DNA from: Saccoglossus kowalevskii
Lineage: Eukaryota > Hemichordata > Enteropneusta > Harrimaniidae
Length of the DNA stretch: 13,991 nt
Assembly (NCBI RefSeq): GCF_000003605.2
Contig: NW_003116460.1
Span: 3,746-17,736, forward strand
Reading direction: 5' to 3'
A program made the translations under genes and the position numbers. This document shows positions 1-9,600 of this stretch, in pieces. The first letter of the stretch is position 1. Every line of letters begins with the position of its first letter. The notes below the pieces were generated by a model that was not told the DNA's origin, did not search any database, and saw only the letters and a list, made by a program, of their open reading frames with translations.

Positions 1-647
1 TGGTCCTCCTGGGCCTCCAGGGCCTTCAGGGCCTCCTGGTCCAAATGGCTGGCCAATGTCTTGAGGAACAGTTACATCAGATGGCAATGAAGGTCCCCCA
101 GGTCCACCAGGCCCATCAGGTCCTCCAGGTCCACCAGGTCCTCCTGGGCCTCCTGGTCCTCCAGGTCCACCAGGTCCTCCAGGTCCTAATGGCCCTAATG
201 GTTCCAACACATCATCTGGTATCTTTTCCTTTTCTTCTGGGGTTGGAGTTGGTCCACCTGGACCACCAGGTCCATTGGGTCCCCCAGGTCCATTGGGTCC
301 CCCTGGACCATTAGGTCCACCAGGACCATCTGGTCCACCAGGTCCACCTGGTCCACCAGGTCCACCTGGTCCACCAGGGCCACCTGGTCCTCCGGGTCCT
401 CCAGGTCCATTAGGTTTTCCTAAATCAGGCTGTAGTGTTTCATCTGTTGCAAGAGTCGGTCCACCTGGGCCACCAGGGCCACCGGGACCCCCAGGTCCAC
501 CAGGTCCACCAGGCCCTTGAGGCCCCCCAGGTCCATTTGGTCCTCCTGGTCCATTAGGTCCAAGTGGTTCACCTGGTTCATTAGTGTATTTGGGTGCTAG
601 TGTTGGTCCTCCTGGTCCACCAGGTCCATTTGGCCCACCGGGTCCAT
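1..647 (-). CDS. Exon 20: long Gly-Pro-Xaa collagen-like exon, copy A (cut by window edge)
   Basis: At least 647 nt, acceptor ...tatag, open through 215 codons to the window edge. Spacers: [48 protein letters not shown] and [16 protein letters not shown]. By comparison with copies B to D only some 15-20 residues of the exon should be missing. It begins (A|AT = Asn)[14 protein letters not shown]. The donor site and whatever follows lie outside the window. Confidence 0.9.
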
Positions 648-3600
648 CTATAATAAAACAAGTAATTGCATTACATAGTACCTGTGAGTTTTCAAATTTA
701 AGAAATATTTCGATTTTCAATATGAACAGATAGATAATGTTAATAACTAAAACACATTACGCAAACAACACTAATGCATTAACTAAAACAAAATAGCCAC
801 CAGTCGGCCATTTTGAATCCAGTTCTAACAAAGAAAATGTGGTGCATTAAGTTCCATGAAGCTCAATTAGTCTATGAATGACTAAGATTCAGATCAAAAA
901 TTGCAGAAATTTTCTTGATGAATTTGTAACACAGACGCTTATGGCTTATGGCATTTATTAAAACAAAATAATCACCAGTCAGCCATTTTTAATCCAATCT
1001 AAAAAGCAAAGGTCCAATATTGTCCAATGTGTGTTTGAACAAAATTGGTCCATACACGGCCAAGATCTGGCACACATATGCCCACAAAGATTTTTCAACT
1101 TTGTCCAAACTGGGCTTTACAACCAGTCAAAACATAATGATGAACAAATGTCTGCCCATTATATATTTTGACTGGCAAATATACAGTACCCTATAAGTAT
1201 ATAATTTTTACTATCTGTAAGTGTGAAAATAAACTCACTTGGTCCTCCTGGTCCATTTGGCCCACCAGGTCCACCAGGACCCATTGGACCACCAGGCCCA
1301 CCTGGCTCTCCTGGTGCTTTAAATGTTGGTGTTGTCAAAGCTGCAAGTAGATAATACAATGCATAGTAAACATCATGCAGACGACAATTTAAATTCTTTC
1401 AAATGTGAATTAAATTAAACAACAAGAATGTTTAGTTTTTTAATTACTTGTGGCTAAAGGAGAGCCTCCTGGACCTCCAGGGCCTCCAGGACCATATGGT
1501 CCTCCAGGTCCGCCAGGCCCCTCTGGACCCCCAGGTCCCTCTGGTCCGCCAGGTCCTCCAGGTTTACCAATATCTTCAGGGAGCGTTTCACCTGCAGGTA
1601 ATGATGGTCCATCAGGACCACCAGGTCCATAAGGTCCTCCAGGTCCACCTGGACCGCCTGGCCCACCAGGTCCTCCAGGTCCACCTGGTCCACCCGGTCC
1701 ACCTGGTCCCAGCGGTTCCAATACATCTTTTGGTATTAAAAGTTCATCCTCAGGATGTACAGTAGGTCCTCCAGGTCCTCCAGGTCCATTTGGCCCTCCT
1801 GGACCATTTGGTCCTCCTGGTCCATTTGGTCCTCCTGGACCATCAGGTCCTCCTGGCCCTCCTGGTCCACCAGGACCACCAGGTCCTCCTGGGCCTCCTG
1901 GACCAAATGGTCCACCTGGTCCATTAGGTCCTCCTGGACCTTCTGGTTTGCCCACATTTTCAGGTATTGTTTTATCTGTTGCCATTGTTGGTCCACCTGG
2001 TCCACCAGGTCCTCCTGGACCACCTGGTCCACCTGGACCGCCAGGTCCACCAGGTCCACCAGGTCCTAAAGGCCCTCCAGCTCCACCAGGTCCTCCTGGT
2101 CCATTTGGCCCAAGTGGTTCACCAGGTTCATGGGTATCTTCAGGTGCCAAAGTAGGTCCTCCAGGCCCTCCAGGACCATTAGGGCCACCAGGTCCCCCAG
2201 GTCCACCTGGTCCGCCTATGAAAAGAAATGCAGATTTATATACCAACACATAAAAAATAACACATATTAGTAGAGAAGTTTGCTGCAAAAATGTATAATC
2301 CCTTTTATCACATAGTTGAATTAAAATAGTATCATTATATCTTGTACATATTTTGTACATATTTAAATACCTGGTCCACCTGGACCTCCTGGGCCCAATG
2401 GTTCTCCTGGTTCTCTTATTTTTGGTTGTTCGACTGGTATGCCAATAACTAAAAAGAAAATAGAGTTATGATATAAGCTGAGGCTGCTGCCTACCTAATT
2501 TAAAAAAAGTCGTGAGTATTTGATTGTTAGATTACATAATATAATTTGAGACATGATTGCGTTAATTTACATATTTATTGACCTTGTGTATTAATATTCA
2601 TGACATATTTGATATGCTAACATTTGATTTTAAATTAACAAAAGAAATATTTTGTTTATGGTTATTTTTTATGCAGTCACATTTTCACCATAATTATAAT
2701 ATATCAACAACAGTAACAATATTTATCTCACCTGTTGTTTCGCCTAATCTGCTAAAATACACTGTGACATCTGTAAATGCGCTCATGTCGAACGGACATC
2801 TGCAGTCAGTCTTCTCCACACATTCGTCGTCTTGTTCAACTTGGCCGGGTGGACATTGGCAGCCAACCACACATACATCTGGATCTACGCACTCTGTTAT
2901 TTGCGAAACATCATCACACGTTGCTGGACATGCCGGGATTTCACCACATGCCGTCACAAATATCTTTCCATCAGTGCATGTTTCCTCTGTGTAAGTAAGT
3001 CAATGCACACATAAGTGCAGAAGAAACCGATTCAGCTTGGTAAATCAACATGAGCAGTGTGTGTACAAAATGTTGTTTTATTTGGTTATTTACTTATTAT
3101 ATAAACACTAATTGGAAGCTTATCAAAGGTACAGTTGGTACACGAATAATATGGCTAAATAAACCATCATATTTTTATCTGTAATTAAAAAGGTAGGGCT
3201 TGTTTTCAATACAGTCAACGACTAGTCTCATTTACAGTAATCACTGTCAACCATGCTTATAATAAACATCAGCTACACTGTCTCTGACTATCTTTGAGTC
3301 AGTTTGTCTTGTGTTTAGACACTGCTTTATTTTGGGGTTATCACAATTCAATTATTAAACTGCACTGATTATTTGCTGTAATGAATGCTGTATAAATCAA
3401 ATATCACTATATTGTGCAAGATGATGATATCTGTGAGTACACACGGAGAAATAAACATGAAGAAGTAATTCATTTCCAATAATGTACAAATAGCAGTATC
3501 TACCATGTTGTTTGACATATAGTATATTAGTAACTGTATGCTCTAGTATGTGTTTATAATTAGTAATTAAATACATGATATATCATAGTTAAGACGTAAC

Positions 3601-6600
3601 TTATTATAGATAATGATAAATTTGCACTGATCAACCAAACAAATCCTCAACTGATAAGACCCATGTTGTGTTTACAAGTTCAAACTTGAATATTGAACTT
3701 GTACTTTGACTTAGGTTCATAATCTGATCACCTCATAACAAAAATTAATGTAAATTTGAAATTCATGTGAGATCTACAATTATAGTGGTTTACAAGTACA
3801 AAATGTACAGCCTGAAAAATGTCACATGATGATATTAAATGTGTTTACCTTCACATGGTTCTGTGTTGCACTGCTTACTCTCTACATCTATACCCACACA
3901 TATGTCGCTTAATTCTCCTGTTTTAGGGTGTTCACATTCTCTGCTTCTGATCTGCACGCCCCCATTGCATGTCATGGAACAATCCGCCCATGGTGACCAT
4001 GACGACCAGGTAACTGCAAATATGTAAGTCAGTCATGCCATACGTTTTGCATATTCAAAGTAGCAGAAATGTTTTAAAAACATCACATTTAATAAATTAT
4101 CCTTCGATATAATCATGTAATTACAGATCATATAAAGTTTAAATATACAATTCTGCCTTACCTGTTGGCACAGTAGCTTTTACAGCGACTGTTGGTTGGA
4201 ACGTACCAGGTGGATACACTAATAAACGTAAATAGAAAATCATTTGTCATGAAAATGAGTTTATCACGAAGCTGTTATGGAGGCTGTATGGGTGTTAACC
4301 TGACATGTATAACATGAATGTAATGCTATCAGGTTATGCAGGTTGGTAAGGTAGTTATTATTGTTGTCAATGATGTTTTGTCATGTGGTATGTGGTATAG
4401 GTGTTATTGACATATTGAGTAGCGATGTTATGAAAACTTTTGATATTTTTTGCAGTGTTTTGTAGTCATACTGCTGTACCATTATTCAATGTAGAGCCAA
4501 TAAATAAATACAAGTAATTGAATTATCTTGATTCAGATCATGAAGGAAATAGATATGCATATGTGATGTACTATCTGTGAAGTTTGAATGTGATTAGGCC
4601 AGGCATGTTCAAGTGACAGATGGTGATGCACAGATACATGTACGCACACACACACACACATATGTACAGAAGTCAAAACATAAGGCCCTGTTTTTGGACT
4701 GAATCCAAATTCGTAACACTTTGAAACATATCCTGACAATGTTTTATGGATGGATGAATTCTGTTGTTTTTGATGTCAGATTTATAATATTAGAGCAGAT
4801 TGTTATCTCCATAATTCCATTGCGTGAAACACTTACCAACAGGTGGTGTAGTCCTACCTGGTGGTGGTGGCGGCGGCACTAAAAAAGATGCAAAATATAC
4901 AAAAGTCAACATCAATAAGATACCCTTTGAATTTATAAAATTATATTCGAAACAATAAATGCAATTATAAATGTCTCACCTGGGGTTGTAGCTGATGGTG
5001 GTTTAGCAGTAACTGAAAGAGGACAATATGTGATTACATGATGCATCATAAGTTATGTAGCAAGTATTACGATGTGGAGCATGATTATATAAATATATTA
5101 GCACACAATTGATAAAATAGTGTATTATTAGTAACTGAAAATGTGGGAAAATTGATTAACAAAAATTACTTCAAAACATAACATATAATATATTTTGTGT
5201 GTTTCGATTTTAGCTAGTACAGATTTAATATTTTATTGTATATTCTAAAAAAAGTATTACAAAATGAGTTTTTATCTATATTTATATAAATTCAAAATAT
5301 TAACACTCCACGTTCTTGACCACATGTGAACACAGTCATGAACACTTACCACAAACCTCCTCTGTACAATTCAGATGTCCTTCAATACATGTACTATTGA
5401 AATAATCACAATCAACAAATCAGTATATAAACATGGTTGAGGATTATGCACACATCCACATTCTTATTATAGATCATTTATGAACAATTTGCAAATGTAC
5501 ACATTTGAATACTGCAATTTTATTTTAAAATACCGTGGAACGCTAGTTTTCCAAATTCAATGGTTAAAAATACAGAATGTTTCAGCAAACACACCTCGCT
5601 AATCTTTTTCTTACTGATAACAAATACGATAATGTTTACATGCTGCATTTTATGTGCACGCACATGCTACTATAACTTGAAGGGGAGCTGGCTTTCTTCA
5701 GCGGATCAAATAAATCCCAAAATAATGTGTATATAAATGCATTTTGCAGGCTCAATGATTGAAAATGAAAATTATGAGCGGATAAAAAAAAGGTGTCCAA
5801 CGGTCAGAAAATTACAACACACAAAATGAATGTGTGTTTTGGTTTGTATCTAAGTTCTCTCCAATCTGACCACTGTCAGCATGTAGTCATGTCATTGAAA
5901 TACCAAGCAAAGGTGTGCCTCCTGAGTTTTTATGTCACAGCATATGCTGCAAGGGTTGAATTTGAAAGACGGCTAGTCACGGCAGTATTTGTGTAGCAAC
6001 CTTATGTTCAATGTGAAATGAAAAAATTAAATGAAAAAAATTACCAGTTATTACAGTCGACGTATATTATCGTATCCACATCAATGAGCCCTTCAGGTGG
6101 TGGCACTGCAGTTACTTGAGTAATAACTGTAACAAGAATATTTCAAGTTATGAAAGAAAGAAATATAAATCATAATAATATATCCACTCAAAGATACATT
6201 ACAAATGTAAGTTATCAATTACCTTCTCCCAGTTCTGGTCCTCCAGGACCGCCTGGACCTCCAGGTCCACCTGGTCCTCCTGGTCCACCTGGGCCTCCTG
6301 GTCCACCTGGGCCTCCTGGTCCTCCTAGACCTAGAGGTCCCCCTGGACCTCCTGGAATGCCAATATTTTCTGGAAGAGTCACATCAGATGGTAGTGTAGG
6401 TCCATTTGGTCCTCCTGGACCATCAGGTCCACCAGGACCACCAGGTCCTCCAGGTCCACCTGGTCCACCCGGACCTCCTGGACCACCTGGGCCACCTGGC
6501 CCCAAAGGCTCCAGCACATCTGTTGGTATCTCATCCTCTTCGTCAGGAGGTGGTCCACCAGGGCCACCAGGTCCATTTGGTCCCCCTGGCCCATTTGGTC

Positions 6601-9600
6601 CCCCAGGCCCATTTGGTCCTCCAGGCCCATTTGGTCCTCCAGGGCCACCAGGACCCCCAGGACCCCCTGGTCCTCTAGGTCCACCTGGCCCATCAGGCCC
6701 ACCAGGACCGTTCGGCTCTCCAACATCTGAAGGTATTGTCTGATCTGTAGCAAGTGTTGGTCCATCAGGCCCACCTGGGCCACCTGGCCCTCCTGGTCCA
6801 CCAGGCCCACCAGGCCCACCTGGTCCACCAGGGCCTCCAGGCCCACCTGGTCCATCAGGTCCGAGTGGTCCATTTGGTCCAAATGGCTCTCCAGGACTTT
6901 TAGGTGGAAGCGTGGGTCCACCAGGCCCACCAGGCCCGTTTGGTCCACCTGGTCCGCCTATAATCAAAACAAAATTGTTATTTTAAAATGAAGATTGTAT
7001 TATTTGTATACACATGTAGTATGCATGGGGAGGATCTCATATCATGAATAGTGAATAACAAACTACCCAAATGAAAAATGAAATGCATGAAATTAACATA
7101 CCAGGTCCACCTGGTCCATATGGTCCACCAGGTCCTCCAGGACCCATCGGTCCACCTGGTCCACCAGGTTTACCAGGAGCTGCTACTGGAGGAGTTGTCA
7201 TAACTACAATCAATGATAAATTGTTTTACATTTTAGTGTGCTAATTAATTAATAGATATAGTGCAGTGATTTTATTCATGATACACAAGTACAAGACATC
7301 AGTTCTCTTTTTGATTATGCTGTATTATTTTCAAACATGAACATGTATATGAAAAGTAGTATCTAAACTAATATGTTGTGAACACATTTAATACAGTATG
7401 TTTTTAAAAATAGGTTACATAAACGACTGGAACAAATGCTATATAGCTTTGGAGACTTTTGGAATGCATCAGATGCTCACTCATAATAAAACATGACACA
7501 TCAAGTGACTTGTATTACTCTTGAGTTGCCTGACCATATATAATATAGCATCTTTGGTTGAAGCTACATTGGACATTTTTGTTCTGTGTCTTTAAAACAC
7601 AAATTTAAAATCCAGATATAGATTGATTTAGGTATGATGTTTTCAAGAATCATTAACAATTAATATTGTAAATAAAATGACATCATATTAAAAAGGAGAT
7701 ACTTACTTGTGAGTGCTGGTGGGCCTCCTGGACCTCCAGGACCCCCCGGTCCTCCAGGACCTCCAGGTCCCCCTAGACCCAGTGGTCCACCAGGACCCAA
7801 CAACCCACCTGGTCCTCTTGGCATACCAATATCTTCTGGAAGAGTTATGCCTGCTGGCAAAGTTGGTCCATTTGGTCCCCCAGGTCCATCTGGTCCTCCA
7901 GGCCCTCCCGGTCCTCCAGGCCCTCCTGGTCCACCTGGTCCCCCTGGGCCTCCAGGTCCACCTGGTCCCAAAGGTTTTCCTATGTCATCTGGTATATTTG
8001 TTTTTTCCTCAGGAGTTGGTGTTGGTCCACCAGGGCCTCCAGGCCCATTGGGTCCACCAGGCCCATTAGGTCCACCAGGGCCATCAGGGCCTCCAGGCCC
8101 TTCTGGACCACCTGGCCCACCAGGTCCACCTGGACCTCCTGGTCCTCCAGGTCCTCCAGGTCCTCCAGGCCCCCCAGGTCCTCCAGGTTCACCCACATTT
8201 AATGGCAATGTCAAATCAGTTGCTAGAGTTGGTCCCCCTGGTCCTCCTGGTCCCCCTGGTCCTCCAAGTCCACCAGGACCTCCTGGTCCACCTGGCCCAC
8301 CTGGTCCACCTGGGCCTCCAGGACCACCCGGTCCAAGGGGTTCTCCAGATTTTATAGGTGAAGATGTGGGTCCTCCGGGCCCATCTGGGCCATTAGGTCC
8401 ACCAGGACCATTAGGTCCTCCTGGGCCATCTACAATAATTACACAAATACATGGCATTGCTTATTTTCAGAAAGTGGATATTATGTTGACTATGTCTTAT
8501 ATGGTACTATTCAAATACACAACTTGTTTTTAAAGTTTTGTTATTTAAATCTGGGCAGTAACTCTCCTTAGTCACTTCAAAAATGAGTGAAGCAACAATA
8601 GGATTAACACATAAAAACAGAAGAAATGATAAATACTTTCAAGTCATTTTAATTAGTGAGACATTAACACTTTTCAAGTTCCATCATTTTCCGAGACTTG
8701 AAATATATTGCATAATTTAATACAAAACATATAAAAATGTTAATATATATTGACTCACCTGGACCACCAGGTCCACCTGGGCCTAATATCCCCCCTGGTC
8801 CACCTGGTTCTCCTGGCGCTGCTGCTGCAACTAATAAGATATTAAGTAATGTAATGACAGTATTTTGTTTTTTGAAATAGCTGTCAAATGTCAGAATAAA
8901 TAAAGTCATTCATGCTCACCTGTTGTTCTGATGAGTTTACTAAACTCAACGGGTACTGCTCCAAATATTTCCATATCATATGGGCATTTGCATTCTGCCT
9001 TCTCAACACATTCCCCATCTTGTTCAACCTTATTATCTGGGCACCGACAACCAGGGACACAACTGTCTGGATTTACACATTCAGTTATGCCAGAAACATG
9101 TTCGCAAGATGAAGGACATGATGGGTATTGATCACAGTCTTCCACGTACACCTTCTCATCCATACATATTTCTCCTGTACATTAATCAAGAATATAATTG
9201 TAGGATGATCACGCCTGTAAGTTATCTTTAATCAGGAATTTGGGAGCATGGCTATGGTATGCGTGTGTATTTGTAATTATATTTTAATCTTCCATGGGAC
9301 TTAGACTTACATACATTTTTTTTCTCTCAGTAAAACAAAATTGAATGGATGAATGAACTGAATGCATTGCCTGGAAATATATGTGACAGTAGATATAGTG
9401 ACTTTAAGGTGTTTTTCTCTTAAAGATGGCCGCCAGTTTTTAGTATGCAAATGACACTCAATCGTGAAACTAGTTTCGACAATTTTAACGCCTGTGGTGT
9501 TCCCTGAAATATATCCCCACAGTGAAATGATTGGTGATCGACAACATTGTGTGAAAAAATGTATGTGTGTCCATGTTCAAAACCTTTGAGTCGCACATAT

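Noticed and set aside
275-520. Plus-strand Gly-Pro-Pro frame near the left edge
   Set aside because: Antisense of exon 20. It ends at a stop where the minus frame reads Gly-Pro-Gln without interruption.
2578-2994. A 138-codon plus-strand frame over the TIL region
   Set aside because: Antisense shadow of the TIL exon. The minus frame has the full Cys pattern, GT-AG borders and a paralogue of identical length.
4533-4739. 68-codon minus frame across the CA repeat
   Set aside because: It lies within an intron, includes microsatellite-encoded text, and has no splice borders that fit the gene's phase.
5793-5996. 67-codon plus-strand frame
   Set aside because: Intronic, no recognised domain, composition like the surrounding intron.
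6080-6126. Alternative donors inside exon 10 to give a phase-1 linker exon
   Set aside because: The only in-phase GT (within ACTGTAATAAC) is a poor donor. The 3' donor with the 44-nt partner exon gives perfect frame and a recognisable Cys motif.
6150-6743. A 197-codon plus-strand collagen-like frame with an N-terminal Met
   Set aside because: The first ~25 codons are AT-rich intron text and the rest is antisense of exon 9. It stops inside the exon at a spacer.
7709-8533. A 274-codon plus-strand frame of Gly-Pro-Pro collagen repeats
   Set aside because: It is the exact antisense of exon 7. It runs past the exon border into intron sequence, its flanks lack fitting plus-strand splice sites in frame, and the adjoining TSP1/TIL exons are on the minus strand.
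8912-9231. Three overlapping plus-strand frames over TIL copy 1
   Set aside because: All are antisense to exon 5, with no domain signature of their own.
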